64,000 nt of DNA from Pseudoxanthomonas beigongshangi (GCF_016820515.1 NZ_JADHDV010000004.1:1-64000), one strand, 5' to 3'; counted from the stretch's first letter, positions 38,244 to 47,650 are shown. Notes: generated by a model not told the origin, from the letters alone. A program made the numbers and translations.

Positions 38244-39083
38244 TCAGTCGCGCCAGCGCACGTAGAAGCGCCGGCTGGCGCCGCCATCCCCGCCGCGCTC
38301 TTCCACTTCGAAGTGGCGGGGATGCTGCTTCAGCAGGTCGCTGAGTTTCTTCTGCCCGTACAGGCGCGGATCGAAGTCCGGGCGGATCTTGATCAGATAG
38401 CTGCCAACCGTGCCCAGGAACGCCCAGCCCTGATCGTCGGAGGCTTCCTCGATGGCCTGGCGGATCAGCCGCAGCGGCAGCGCTTCGCCGCGCGCCGGTT
38501 CCGGCGGCGGCGCGGCGGTCGGCTCGGCCTGGGTCGGTCCGTTCTTCGGCACGCCGGCTTTCTTCGCCGCCTTCTTCGCCGGTTTGGCGGGCGGCGGTGG
38601 CGCGGCCGGTGTTTCGCTGCGCAACACCTCGGTGTAGACGAACTTGTCGCAGGCCTGGACGAAGGCGTCCGGCGTCTTGCGTTCGCCGAAGCCGTACACC
38701 ATCAGGCCTTCCTCGCGCAGGCGCTGGGCCAGGCGGGTGAAATCGCTGTCGCTGGAGACCAGGCAGAAGCCATCGAAGCGCTGGGTGTAGAGCAGATCCA
38801 TCGCATCGATGATCAGCGAGCTGTCGGTGGCGTTCTTGCCGCTGGTGTAGGCGAACTGCTGCACCGGCGCGATCGAATGCTTCAGCAGCGCCTGCTTCCA
38901 CTGGGTCATGCGGGTGCTGGTGAAATCACCGTAGATGCGCTTGACGCTGGCCACGCCGTATTTGGCGATCTCGCCCAGCAGTCCTTCGATGACGGCGGGC
39001 TGGGCGTTGTCGGCATCGATCAATACCGCCAGCCGGCGCTGTTCGTCATCGGGTTCCGGACGGGAGACCGGTCGGTTCTTCAT
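38244..39083 (-). CDS. NYN-domain nuclease with C-terminal OST-HTH/LOTUS domain
   Basis: 279 residues. N-terminal NYN/PIN-like RNase fold with acidic residues in LAVLIDADNAQP, KNATDSSLIIDAMDLLY and LVSSDSDFTRLAQRL (residues ~18-155). A proline/alanine/lysine-rich linker (~157-200) leads to an OST-HTH (LOTUS) RNA-binding domain (LRLIRQAIEEASDDQGWAFL, KLSDLLKQHPRHFEVEE). This bacterial NYN-LOTUS pairing is known but poorly understood; an RNA-cleaving role, perhaps on G-quadruplex-like RNA as for eukaryotic LOTUS, is inferred. Confidence 0.88.
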   Translation of the reverse strand: MKNRPVSRPEPDDEQRRLAVLIDADNAQPAVIEGLLGEIAKYGVASVKRIYGDFTSTRMTQWKQALLKHSIAPVQQFAYTSGKNATDSSLIIDAMDLLYTQRFDGFCLVSSDSDFTRLAQRLREEGLMVYGFGERKTPDAFVQACDKFVYTEVLRSETPAAPPPPAKPAKKAAKKAGVPKNGPTQAEPTAAPPPEPARGEALPLRLIRQAIEEASDDQGWAFLGTVGSYLIKIRPDFDPRLYGQKKLSDLLKQHPRHFEVEERGGDGGASRRFYVRWRD

Positions 39084-39242
39084 GGCGCTCCTGCGTCGCT
39101 TCGCATGCCCGGCGGACTATGCCTGTCCGCGCACGCCATCGCAATCGGACCCGGCGGCGCGCGGTGAAAGGGAGACATGAAAAAGGGCGAATGTCGCCAT
39201 GCTCTCTCAACGTGCAGAACAATTGCAGCGATTCGGCGCTTG

Positions 39243-39401
39243 CCCCTTCTCCCGCTGGCGGGGGAAGGCCGGGATGGGGGCGCCTCCAGCAATCGCTGTC
39301 TGATCGACGGCAACGGTGTGCAGGCTTGGCGGCTGATGCCAGGGCGCAGTTTTTTTCCGGCTGGCCCCCTCCCCAACCCTCCCCCGCAAGCGGGGGAGGG
39401 A
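39243..39401. repeat. G-rich hairpin-pair element, copy 1 (tails inward)
   Basis: Left part: hairpin CTTCTCCCGCTGGCGGGGGA then AGGCCGGGATGGGGGCGCC (39246-39283). Right part: GGCCCCCTCCCCAACC then hairpin CTCCCCCGCAAGCGGGGGAG (39364-39401). The same two modules occur at 47036-47217 and 54945-55108 but with tails outward. The 39084-39454 gap holds no gene. Confidence 0.75.
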
Positions 39402-39454
39402 GCGGTTTGCGCTTGCGGGGATTTCCAGCGAGGCGATGGACTGCTGCCGCCGGT

Positions 39455-41551
39455 TTACCAGATCTTGACCCGGTCCTTCGGTTCCAGGAACAGCTTCTCG
39501 CCCGGCTTGGACGGGAACGCCGCATACCAGGCATCGACGTTGCGCACGGTCTGGGCGCGGTAGCGGCCCGGTGCGTGGCCGTCGCCGATCACCTGCGCGC
39601 GCAGCGCCGCGTCGCGGGTCTTGGTGCGCCAGGCCTGCGCGTAGGCGATGAAGAAGCGCTGGTCGCCGGTCAAGCCATCGATCACCGGCGCTTCCTTGCC
39701 GCCCAGCGACTTCTTGTAGGCGGTGTAGGCGATGGCCAGGCCGGACACGTCGGCGATGTTCTCGCCCAGGGTCTGCTCGCCGTTGATGTGCAGGCCCGGC
39801 AGCGGTTCATAGGCGTTGTACTGCGCGATCAGGCGATCACCGGCGGCCTTGAAATGCGCGGCGTCCTCCGGTGTCCACCAGTTGCGCAGACGGCCCTGGT
39901 CGTCGAAGTCGGCGCCGGTGTTGTCGAAGCCGTGGCTGATCTCGTGGCCGATCACCGCGCCGATGGCGCCGTAGTTGGCGGCCGGATCGGCCTTGGGATC
40001 GAAGAACGGCGCTTCCAGGATCGCGGCCGGGAAGTTCATCGCGTTCTGCAGCGGCAGCTGCACGGCGTTGACCGTCTGCGGCGTCATCCACCACTCGGCG
40101 CGATCGGCCGGCTTGCCCAGCTTGGCGGTCTGGTGGCGGTACTCGAATTCCTCGGCGCGGCGCGCGTTGCCGAGTGGATCGTCGGCCTTCACTTCCAGCG
40201 AGGCGTAGTCGCGCCAGGTTTCCGGATAGCCCACGCCCACGCGCATGGTCGCGGCCTTGGCCTTGGCTTTTTCCTTGGTCGCCGGGGTCATCCATTCCAG
40301 CTTGTCCACGCCTTCGCGGAACGCGGCCAGGATGTTGTTGACCATCTCCTCGACCTGCGCCTTCGACGAGGCCGGGAAATACTGCTTCACGTAGATCTGG
40401 CCGATGGCGTCGCCCAGCGCGCCGTTGGTGGCGCCAATCGCGCGCTTCCAGCGATCCCGCTGCTTGGGCGTGCCCTGCAGGGTCTTGCCATGGAATTCGA
40501 AGCTGGCGTCGGCATAGGCCTTGGGCAACATGCCGGCACTGTGGTCGATGGCGTGGAAGCGCAGGTAGTCCTTCCAGGTCTGCAGCGGCTGGCTGGCGAC
40601 CAGCGCGGACAGCTGGGTGATCGCCTTGGGCTGCCAGGCCACCAGCGTCTTCTGTCCACCCAGGCCGGCGCCATCGAAGAAGGCCGCCCAGTCGATGCCC
40701 GGCGCCTTGCTGGCGAACGCCGCGGTCTCCCACGGATTGTTCGCCTTGTGCACGTCCTGGCTGTCGACGATGTTGGCGTGTGCATGGGCGATCTTCATTT
40801 CCAGATCAAAGATCGCCTTGGCCTTGGCGGCCGCGTCGGCGTCGCTCGCACCCGCCAGCTTCAGCATCTGGCCGATGTAGGCCTGGTACTTCCCGCGGTT
40901 GGCGGCCATGTCCTTGTCGGCGGCCAGGTAGTACTCGCGATCCGGCATGCCCAGGCCGCCCTGCATCAGGTAGCCCACGTTCTGCGACGGATCTTCCAGG
41001 CCCTGGGCGACGAACAGGCCGAACAGGTTGTCGGTGGCGAAGTTGGTCGCGTTGAGCGGATCGGTGTCGGCGCGCACGGTGCTGCCGATGTAGCGCGACA
41101 GGTCGGCCGGCGTGGCGATGGCATCGATCTTGTCCAGCCATGGCTGCAGCGGCGCCAGGCCGCGCTGCTCGATGCCGGTCTCGTCCATGAAGGCGGCGTA
41201 GTAGTCGGCGATCTTGCGCTCGGGCGTGCCGGCGGCCGGGTTGGCCTTGGCCAGGCCCTGGACCAGATCGGCGTTGCGCTTCTCGGCTTTCTGGAAGACC
41301 TCCAGGAACACGCCGGTGCTGGAACGGTCGTCCGGAATCTGCGCGTTCTTGCGCCAGCCGCCGTTGGCGTATTCGTCGAAGTCGTCACCCGGCGCGACCG
41401 CCTTGTCCAGGCCGGCCAGATCGATGCCGACGACCGGCGCGGCGGCGGGCGCTTCGGCCTTGGGCGCCTCGGCCGCCGGTTCGGGGGTACGGTTGCAGGC
41501 GCTGGCGCCGCACAGCGCGGCGGTCAGCAGGATCCAGCGGTGGGCGTGCAT
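39455..41551 (-). CDS. M13-family metallopeptidase (PepO/neprilysin type), lipoprotein
   Basis: 698 residues. Lipobox ASAC near residue 19 and an Ala/Pro/Glu-rich linker place it on the periplasmic face of a membrane. Zinc motif HEISH in VIGHEISHGFDNTGADFDDQ, third ligand in ENIADVSGLAIAY, substrate-binding NAFY-like NAVQLPLQNAMNFPA, and the family-typical ending KDRVKIW. Cleaves oligopeptides. Single gene, followed downstream by the repeat element. Confidence 0.95.
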   Translation of the reverse strand: MHAHRWILLTAALCGASACNRTPEPAAEAPKAEAPAAAPVVGIDLAGLDKAVAPGDDFDEYANGGWRKNAQIPDDRSSTGVFLEVFQKAEKRNADLVQGLAKANPAAGTPERKIADYYAAFMDETGIEQRGLAPLQPWLDKIDAIATPADLSRYIGSTVRADTDPLNATNFATDNLFGLFVAQGLEDPSQNVGYLMQGGLGMPDREYYLAADKDMAANRGKYQAYIGQMLKLAGASDADAAAKAKAIFDLEMKIAHAHANIVDSQDVHKANNPWETAAFASKAPGIDWAAFFDGAGLGGQKTLVAWQPKAITQLSALVASQPLQTWKDYLRFHAIDHSAGMLPKAYADASFEFHGKTLQGTPKQRDRWKRAIGATNGALGDAIGQIYVKQYFPASSKAQVEEMVNNILAAFREGVDKLEWMTPATKEKAKAKAATMRVGVGYPETWRDYASLEVKADDPLGNARRAEEFEYRHQTAKLGKPADRAEWWMTPQTVNAVQLPLQNAMNFPAAILEAPFFDPKADPAANYGAIGAVIGHEISHGFDNTGADFDDQGRLRNWWTPEDAAHFKAAGDRLIAQYNAYEPLPGLHINGEQTLGENIADVSGLAIAYTAYKKSLGGKEAPVIDGLTGDQRFFIAYAQAWRTKTRDAALRAQVIGDGHAPGRYRAQTVRNVDAWYAAFPSKPGEKLFLEPKDRVKIW

Positions 41552-41658
41552 GGCGGACCTCGGAACGGGACAAAGGCGGCCACGATACTCCCGTCCGCCG
41601 CGCGGACGTCATGTGCCCATGGTCATCCCGGACCGTTCAGCCCGGCGCCGCCCGACAC

Positions 41659-42138
41659 TCAGTCGGGCACCGGCAGGCTGAGGGTCTCCTTGACCTCTTC
41701 CATCACGATGTAGCTCTTGGACTCGCGCACGTGCGGCAGGGTCAGCAGGGTGCTGCCGAGCAGCTTGCGGTAGGACGCCATCTCCGAGATGCGCGCCTTG
41801 ATCAGATAGTCGAAATCGCCCGAGACCAGGTGGCATTCCAGCACGTTGGGCAGGCGCAGGGCGGCGCGGCGGAACTCCTCGAAGATGTCGCCGGACTTGT
41901 AGGCCAGGCTGATCTCCACGAACACCAGCAGGTTGGCCTTGAGGTACTGCGGATCCAGCCGGGCGTAGTAGCCGGTGATCACCCCGTCGCGCTCCAGCCG
42001 GCGGACCCGCTCGGTGCAGGGCGTGGTGGACAGGCCGACCCGTTCGCCCAGTTCGGTGAAGGAGATCCGCCCCTCCTCCTGCAGCACGCGCAGGATGTTG
42101 CGGTCGATCTTGTCCAGTTCGCGGCGGCGCTGGGTCAT
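41659..42138 (-). CDS. lrp: Lrp/AsnC-family regulator divergent from dadA
   Basis: 159 residues. The ATG at 42138 has GGAG seven bases upstream. N-terminal helix-turn-helix LDKIDRNILRVLQEEGRIS and TELGERVGLSTTPCTERVRR, then the RAM ligand domain (LVFVEISLAYKSGDIFEEF, VSGDFDYLIKARI). Global Lrp paralogues divergent from dadA-alr usually switch on D-alanine catabolism in response to alanine or leucine. The region between the two genes is AT-rich, as expected for Lrp binding. Confidence 0.92.
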   Translation of the reverse strand: MTQRRRELDKIDRNILRVLQEEGRISFTELGERVGLSTTPCTERVRRLERDGVITGYYARLDPQYLKANLLVFVEISLAYKSGDIFEEFRRAALRLPNVLECHLVSGDFDYLIKARISEMASYRKLLGSTLLTLPHVRESKSYIVMEEVKETLSLPVPD

Positions 42139-42177
42139 GGGGGCTCCAAGGAAACCGGGCTTTTCGGTGGAATTCCC

Positions 42178-42240
42178 CAATGTTGCCATCAAATACGGAA
42201 AATAACCCTATACATCCGTCCCTATACTCGCCGAACTCCG
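42178..42240. promoter_or_regulatory. AT-rich lrp/dadA control region
   Basis: A marked drop in GC between the divergent starts (ATCAAATACGGAAAATAACC at 42189-42208 and around it), with a possible dadA -10 box TATACT at 42223-42228 and no good -35, as in Lrp-activated promoters. Confidence 0.5.
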
Positions 42241-42295
42241 GAAACCCGGCCTCCAGGCCAGGGAAATGTCCGGAATCACTGGCGGGAGCATCGGC

Positions 42296-43603
42296 ATGCG
42301 GGTTCTGGTTCTGGGCAGCGGCGTCATCGGCATCAGCAGCGCGTGGTATCTGGCGCGCGCGGGTTTCGAGGTGACCGTCATCGATCGGCAGGCCGGCCCG
42401 GCCGGCGAAACCAGTTTCGCCAACGCCGGCCAGATCTCGCCGGGCTACGCCTCGCCGTGGGCCGCGCCGGGCGTGCCGCTCAAGGCGCTCAAATGGCTGT
42501 TCTCCAGGCATGCGCCGCTGGCGATCCGCCCGGGTCTGGACCCCAACCAGTACCTGTGGCTCGCGCAGATGCTGCGCAACTGCACCCGGGAGCGCTACGC
42601 CATCAACAAGGCGCGCATGGTGCGCCTGTCCGAATACAGCCGCGACTGCCTGGACGAGCTGCGCGCGGAAACCGGCATCGGCTACGAGGGCCGCCAACTC
42701 GGCACCACCCAGTTGTTCCGCACCCAGGCCCAGCTCGATGGCGCGGCCAAGGACATCGCGGTGCTGGACGAATACGGCGTGCCCTACGAACTGCTGGATC
42801 GCGACGGCATCGCCCGGGTCGAACCGGCGCTGGCGAACGTGTCCGACAAGCTGGTCGGCGCGCTGCGTCTGCCCAACGACCAGACTGGCGACTGCCACCT
42901 GTTCACCCAGCGGCTGGCGGCGATGGCCGCGGCGGCCGGCGTGGAGTTCCGCTACGGCCAGACCATCGAGGCGCTGGAAACCGAAGGCGGCCGCATCCGC
43001 GGCGTGCGCATCGACGGCAAGCGGGAAACCGCCGACCGCTACGTGCTGGCGCTCGGCAGCTATTCGCCGCGACTGCTGGCGCCGCTGGGCATCCGCCTGC
43101 CGGTGTATCCGCTCAAGGGCTATTCGCTGACCCTGCCGATCGTCGACGCGGCGATGGCGCCGACGTCGACCATCCTCGACGAGACCTACAAGATCGCGAT
43201 CACCCGCTTCGACGATCGCATCCGCGTCGGCGGCATGGCCGAGGTGGCCGGCTTCGATCTGTCGCTGTCGCCGAAGCGTCGTGCGACCCTGGAAATGGTG
43301 GTCGGCGACCTGTATCCGCGCGGCGGCGATCTGTCCCGCGCCAGCTTCTGGACCGGCCTGCGCCCGGCCACGCCGGACGGCACGCCGGTGGTGGGTGCGA
43401 CCCAATACTCGAACCTGTTCCTCAACACCGGACATGGCACACTGGGCTGGACCATGGCGTGCGGCTCGGGCCGTTACCTGGCCGACCTGATGGCCTCGCG
43501 CATGCCGCAAATCAGCGGCGAAGGCCTCGACATTTCCCGCTACGGCGCGCGCCGCGGCGGCCACGACCCCCAGCCTGAACCATGCGCCCAGCCCGCGCGC
43601 TGA
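42296..43603 (+). CDS. dadA: D-amino acid dehydrogenase small subunit
   Basis: 435-residue FAD flavoprotein at the inner membrane that oxidises D-alanine to pyruvate and ammonia, passing electrons to the respiratory chain. N-terminal dinucleotide fold [23 protein letters not shown] ribose Glu/Asp region [20 protein letters not shown], and C-terminal [16 protein letters not shown] and [19 protein letters not shown] at 42296 starts right at the conserved fold; one at 42266 is in frame. It overlaps alr by 22 bases. Confidence 0.95.
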   Translation: MRVLVLGSGVIGISSAWYLARAGFEVTVIDRQAGPAGETSFANAGQISPGYASPWAAPGVPLKALKWLFSRHAPLAIRPGLDPNQYLWLAQMLRNCTRERYAINKARMVRLSEYSRDCLDELRAETGIGYEGRQLGTTQLFRTQAQLDGAAKDIAVLDEYGVPYELLDRDGIARVEPALANVSDKLVGALRLPNDQTGDCHLFTQRLAAMAAAAGVEFRYGQTIEALETEGGRIRGVRIDGKRETADRYVLALGSYSPRLLAPLGIRLPVYPLKGYSLTLPIVDAAMAPTSTILDETYKIAITRFDDRIRVGGMAEVAGFDLSLSPKRRATLEMVVGDLYPRGGDLSRASFWTGLRPATPDGTPVVGATQYSNLFLNTGHGTLGWTMACGSGRYLADLMASRMPQISGEGLDISRYGARRGGHDPQPEPCAQPAR

Positions 43604-44655
43604 TCGACCTGCAGTCGCTGCGCCACAACTACCGCATCGCCCGCGAACTCGCCGGCGGTCGTTCCCTCGCCGTGGTCAAGGCCGACGCCTACGGGCATGG
43701 CGCGGTCCGCTGCGCCCAGGCGCTGGAGGCCGAAGCCGCCGACGGTTTCGCGGTCGCCTGCCTGGAAGAGGCGCTGGCCCTGCGCGGCGCCGGCATCCGC
43801 TCGCCGATCCTGTTGCTGGAAGGTTTCTTCGAGGCCGACGAACTGGCGGTGATCGCCGCGCATGATCTGTGGTGCGTGATTCACGCCCACTGGCAGATCG
43901 AGGCACTCGCCAGTACCGCGCTGGAACAGCCGCTGCGGATCTGGCTGAAGCTGGATTCGGGCATGCACCGGGTCGGCCTGGCGCCGGAGGACTATCGCGC
44001 CGCCTGGCAGCGACTGGCCGCGCTGCCGCAGGTGGCCTCGGTGGTGGCGATGACCCACTTCGCCCGCGCCGACGAACTGGACAGCGAACGCACGCCGCAG
44101 CAGGTGGAAGCCTTCGCCGCGACCCTGGACGATCTGCCCGGCGAACGCAGCCTGTGCAACTCGCCCGGCCTGCTCGGCTGGCCGGCGGCCGGCAGCGACT
44201 GGGGCCGAGCCGGCCTGATGCTGTACGGCGCCAATCCGTTCCCGTCCTCCCACCCGCAGGCCGATCGCCTGCGTCCGGTGATGACCGCCGAATCGAAGAT
44301 CATCAGCGTGCGCGAACTCGCCGCCGGCGAACCAGTCGGCTACGGCGGCGGCTTCGTCACCGAACGCCCGACCCGGGTCGGCGTGGTCGCCTTCGGCTAC
44401 GCCGACGGCTATCCGCACTTCGCCCTCACCGGCACCCCGGTCGCCATCGACGGCCAGCGCAGCCGGCTGATCGGCCGCGTGTCGATGGACATGCTCACCG
44501 TCGATCTGACCGATGTGCCGCAGGCGGGTCTGGGCAGCCGGGTCGAACTGTGGGGCGCGCAGGTGCCGGTCACCGAACTGGCCCGCCACGCCAACGGCAG
44601 CGCCTACTCGCTGCTGTGCGGACTGAAGCGCGCACCGCGGATCTATCGCGACTGA
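43582..44655 (+). CDS. alr: Alanine racemase (catabolic, dadX type)
   Basis: 357-residue PLP enzyme interconverting L- and D-alanine. PLP lysine in [25 protein letters not shown], phosphate-binding region NSPGLLGWP, the [20 protein letters not shown] segment and the catalytic-tyrosine region [14 protein letters not shown]. It starts inside the end of dadA (22-base overlap), so the pair forms the usual L-alanine to D-alanine to pyruvate route. Because it is with dadA, the catabolic paralogue is more likely than the housekeeping one. Confidence 0.95.
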   Translation: MRPARALIDLQSLRHNYRIARELAGGRSLAVVKADAYGHGAVRCAQALEAEAADGFAVACLEEALALRGAGIRSPILLLEGFFEADELAVIAAHDLWCVIHAHWQIEALASTALEQPLRIWLKLDSGMHRVGLAPEDYRAAWQRLAALPQVASVVAMTHFARADELDSERTPQQVEAFAATLDDLPGERSLCNSPGLLGWPAAGSDWGRAGLMLYGANPFPSSHPQADRLRPVMTAESKIISVRELAAGEPVGYGGGFVTERPTRVGVVAFGYADGYPHFALTGTPVAIDGQRSRLIGRVSMDMLTVDLTDVPQAGLGSRVELWGAQVPVTELARHANGSAYSLLCGLKRAPRIYRD

Positions 44656-44698
44656 CGACCTGCTTCCCACGCCCAGGACCAGGAAGGGAGACCGCGAG

Positions 44699-45013
44699 GG
44701 ATTTGTTTCTGCTCCAAGCGCAAATCCCCCGTCGCCCGCTGCGCGGCCGCCCGCCCCCTTTTTCAAAGGGGGCTAATCCTTCTACCTTCTACTGAAAGAC
44801 TCCGCGTTTCCTCCTTCTTGACCAGCCATGCGGCTGTTAAGCGCAAAAGGGGGATTGAGGGGGATTTGCTTCAGTTCCAACAGCGGACGCTCTCCAACAG
44901 CCGAATGGCTGATCAAGGTGTACTTCAGGAGACGCGTTTTTCCTCCCCCTTTGTAAAAAGGGGACCGAGGTTTTCCTCCCCCTTTGCAAAAGGGGGACCG
45001 AGGGGGATTTGCT
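44699..45013. repeat. Compound CCCCCTTT/GGGGGATTTGC repeat block
   Basis: Modules: CGCAAATCCCCCGTCGCC (from ~44719) with CCCCCTTTTTCAAAGGGGG (44756-44774); AAAAGGGGGATTGAGGGGGA then TTTGCT (44847-44872); CAACAGCCGAATGGCTGATC (from ~44897); and two CCCCCTTTG-N-AAAAGGGG pieces (44945-45013). Shares all modules with 29101-29307. The 44656-45116 gap has no gene. Confidence 0.7.
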
Positions 45014-45116
45014 CTTCGCTTTTGGAAGCCCGCCCAACCCGCGACGGCCCACCCGGAAATACCGGTCGCGTTCGGCATACCATGCGCGCCATCCACCCGC
45101 CGATAAGGAAGCCGCC

Positions 45117-45437
45117 ATGTCCCTACGTCCCTTGCTGGGCTCCGCCGCCATCACCGCCGCGCTGGCCCTGGCTGGCTGCAGCTCGACCCCGCCATCAGCC
45201 GACACCGGAGCCGCCACGCCCGCACCCGGCTCGGGCAAGTGCAACGCCGACGCCGTGCAGTGGGCCGTCGGCCAGGAAGGCAACCAGGCCAACATGGGCC
45301 GCGTCTGGCGCGAGAGCGGTGCGGGCCTGATGCGTCCCATCGGTCCGAACCAGGCGGTGACCATGGACTACCGCGAGGACCGGGTGAACGTGCACCTGGA
45401 CAAGGACAACAAGATCAGCAAGGTCGCCTGCGGCTGA
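45117..45437 (+). CDS. I78-family protease-inhibitor-like lipoprotein 1
   Basis: 106 residues; AAGGAA precedes the ATG at 45117. Lipobox LAGC, short linker, then a small domain CNADAVQWAVGQEG... and C-terminal AVTMDYREDRVNVHLDKDNK ending in VACG. This matches the I78 (potato-inhibitor-like) peptidase inhibitor family, thought to protect the envelope from proteases. Two more copies lie at 46634 and 47330. Its stop codon abuts that of the convergent topoisomerase gene. Confidence 0.8.
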   Translation: MSLRPLLGSAAITAALALAGCSSTPPSADTGAATPAPGSGKCNADAVQWAVGQEGNQANMGRVWRESGAGLMRPIGPNQAVTMDYREDRVNVHLDKDNKISKVACG

Positions 45438-46544
45438 TCATTTCCGCTTCGCCGCTTTCCGCTTCCCGCCCGACGCCGCACGCGCGGCGTCGCGGTGCGC
45501 CCGGCTGAGAAAACGCAGCGCGGCGCTTTCCCATTGCCGGGGCCCGCGCGCGTCTCCCGCGCAGCGCGCCACCCGGCCGTCGCGCCAGCCCTCGAACACG
45601 CACGGGTCGATATACGCCTTGCGGCACACCGCCACCGTGTTGCCCAGCATTCCGGCCACCGCCTCGGTGACCGTCTGCCGCACCCGCGCCAGCGCTCGCT
45701 CACCGCCGCGCGCCGGCAACGGAATCGCCGCCAGTTGCTGGAACGCGGCCAGGGTCCCGCCCCAGGTGCGGAAATCCTTGGCGGTGAACGCTTCGTCCAT
45801 CGCCTCGCGCAGGTAGTCGTTGACCGCACCCGAATCCACCGGATGCAGCTGGCCATCGTCATCGCGGTACTGGAACAGCAATTGCCCGGGCAGTTGCCGG
45901 CAGCCACGCACCAGCCGGACCAGCCGTCGATCATCCACCGCGATGTCGTGCACCTGTCCGCCCTTGCCGGCGAAGCGAAGCCGCACCCGGCCCCCACGCA
46001 CGAACTCGACATGGCGATTGCGAAGGGTGGTCAGGCCGAAGGAACCGTTGTCGCGCACGTAGCCGGCGTTGCCGATCCGCACCAGCGTCGCGCCCATCAG
46101 CGCCACCACGATCGCCAGCACCTTCCCGCGCGGATGGCCTGGCCGCGCCAGATCGGTACGAACCCGGCGACGCAGGCGCGGCAGGGCACGGCCGAAGGCA
46201 ACGATCCGGGTGAACTTGCCATTGCCGCGCACTTCGCTCCATTGCGGGTGGTAGCGGTACTGCTTGCGCCGCCGCGCATCGCGTCCGGTGGCCTGCAGAT
46301 GGCCGCGCGCATGCGGGCAGATCCACACCTCGGTATAGGCCGGCGGGACGGCCAGCGCGCGGATGCGTTCCAGCGTCGCCGCATCGCGGACACGCGCGCC
46401 CGCCGGGTCCAGATAAACGAAACCCTTGCCGGCACGCCGGCGGCGGATCCCCGGTTCAGCATCGCTGACATGAATCAGGCCGGCTTCGCGCGCCTGCGCG
46501 GCCGCGTCGGCGAGAGCATTCAAGACTTCGGGAGATCCGGGCAT
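45438..46544 (-). CDS. DNA topoisomerase IB (poxvirus type)
   Basis: 368 residues from the ATG at 46544. Relaxes supercoils by a 3'-phosphotyrosine nick. N-terminal DNA-binding part (PPAYTEVWICPHARGHLQAT, RYHPQWSEVRGNGKF), catalytic region VRIGNAGYVRDNGSFGLTTL (Arg156), AKDFRTWGGT, and Tyr311 in CRKAYIDPCVF. A basic tail KRKAAKRK ends it. Bacterial IB enzymes are scattered and non-essential. It lies between two I78 genes on the opposite strand. Confidence 0.94.
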   Translation of the reverse strand: MPGSPEVLNALADAAAQAREAGLIHVSDAEPGIRRRRAGKGFVYLDPAGARVRDAATLERIRALAVPPAYTEVWICPHARGHLQATGRDARRRKQYRYHPQWSEVRGNGKFTRIVAFGRALPRLRRRVRTDLARPGHPRGKVLAIVVALMGATLVRIGNAGYVRDNGSFGLTTLRNRHVEFVRGGRVRLRFAGKGGQVHDIAVDDRRLVRLVRGCRQLPGQLLFQYRDDDGQLHPVDSGAVNDYLREAMDEAFTAKDFRTWGGTLAAFQQLAAIPLPARGGERALARVRQTVTEAVAGMLGNTVAVCRKAYIDPCVFEGWRDGRVARCAGDARGPRQWESAALRFLSRAHRDAARAASGGKRKAAKRK

Positions 46545-46633
46545 GCCCAATCCTGCCGACGAGTGCGGTTAACGACATGCGAATGTGAGCTGGGCGATGC
46601 TTGGCCCATCATCCGTTTGCCACTGGAGCCTGC

Positions 46634-47011
46634 ATGTCCCGTTATGCGATTCCCGCCCTGTTGCTTTCCCTGACGCTCGCCGCCTGTTCGGCGCCGGCGC
46701 CCGACGAACAGACGGCCGCCACGGAACAGTCGCAGGCCGCCGCCGCCGCCGCCGCGCAACCGCCCGAACCCGGCAGCGATCCCACTGGCACCGCACCCGC
46801 GCCCGGCGGCAGCTGCGACGACACCCAGGCGCAGTGGATCATCGGCAAGGCCGCCACGCCCGCCGACACCGAGCAGGCCGGCAAGGACGCGAAGGCCAAC
46901 GCCGTGCGTACGCTCAAGCCGGGCGAGGCCGCCACCATGGACTTCAATCCCAGTCGCCTGAACATCGACCTGGATGACAAGGGTATGGTGACGGCGGTTC
47001 GTTGCGGCTGA
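46634..47011 (+). CDS. I78-family protease-inhibitor-like lipoprotein 2
   Basis: 125 residues; GGAG before the ATG at 46634. Lipobox LAAC, a long Ala/Gln/Pro linker, then CDDTQAQWIIGKAATPADTE and the C-terminal core ATMDFNPSRLNIDLDDKGMV ending VRCG. Same fold as the copies at 45117 and 47330, with a longer linker. Its own promoter lies in the 90-base gap divergent from topoisomerase. Confidence 0.8.
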   Translation: MSRYAIPALLLSLTLAACSAPAPDEQTAATEQSQAAAAAAAQPPEPGSDPTGTAPAPGGSCDDTQAQWIIGKAATPADTEQAGKDAKANAVRTLKPGEAATMDFNPSRLNIDLDDKGMVTAVRCG

Positions 47012-47035
47012 TCGGGCTTCGATAACCGGAAAAAA

Positions 47036-47217
47036 GCGCCCCCATCCCGGCCTTCCCCCGCGAGCGGGGGAAGGGGCGGTATCCGGTGTCGGGAAGGGGC
47101 AGCCTCCGGACGCTGCTTCCTCTCCCATCGTTCGGGCATTCCGCGGTTCGCGGGAAAAGAATCGGAACACGGACACGACTCCCTCCCCCGCCTGCGGGGG
47201 AGGGTTGGGGTGGGGGC
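47036..47217. repeat. G-rich hairpin-pair element, copy 2 (tails outward)
   Basis: Left: GCGCCCCCATCCCGGCC then hairpin TTCCCCCGCGAGCGGGGGAA (47036-47073). Right: hairpin CTCCCCCGCCTGCGGGGGAG then GGTTGGGGTGGGGGC (47180-47217). About 105 bases of unrelated sequence lie between. Sits between I78 genes 2 and 3. Confidence 0.75.
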
Positions 47218-47329
47218 AAAACATGCCCCCATGACTTCCCGCGCGATCACGCGCATCCGGAAACACTTAAGATCCTCGCCATTCGCATCGACGCCACCGG
47301 CGTCGGCACGCACCGGGAAGGGATCCCGC

Positions 47330-47650
47330 ATGGCCAGCAAGCTCCGCACCCTCGCATGGCTGTTCGCCGCCGCGCTCGCAGGCTGCGGTTCCACGCCTCC
47401 GCCGAAATCCGCGCCGCCCGCCGCCGCAGCCCGGGCCCCATTGCCGCCACGCTGTGATCCTTCCGCCGCGCAGCTCGTCATCGGCCTGCCGATCGATGCC
47501 GGCGTGATCGAGAAAGCGCGCGCGGCCGCTGGCGCCGACATGGCGCGCGCCGTGCGCGTGGATCAGGTCGGCGTGCAGGATTTCCGCGCTGGCCGCCTCA
47601 ACTTGTATCTCGACACGCAGCGACGCGTCGCGCGCGTCGGCTGCGGGTGA
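47330..47650 (+). CDS. I78-family protease-inhibitor-like lipoprotein 3
   Basis: 106 residues; GGGAAGGGA precedes the ATG at 47330. Lipobox LAGC, Pro/Ala linker, then CDPSAAQLVIGLPIDAGVIE and core VQDFRAGRLNLYLDTQRRVA ending VGCG. More diverged than copies 1 and 2: the TMDY/F segment is replaced by VQDF. Probable third member of a local inhibitor family. Confidence 0.75.
   Translation: MASKLRTLAWLFAAALAGCGSTPPPKSAPPAAAARAPLPPRCDPSAAQLVIGLPIDAGVIEKARAAAGADMARAVRVDQVGVQDFRAGRLNLYLDTQRRVARVGCG

Noticed and set aside
39119-41713. 864-codon plus-strand frame opposite the M13 peptidase
   Set aside because: Begins inside a repeat and is antisense to a complete M13 gene.
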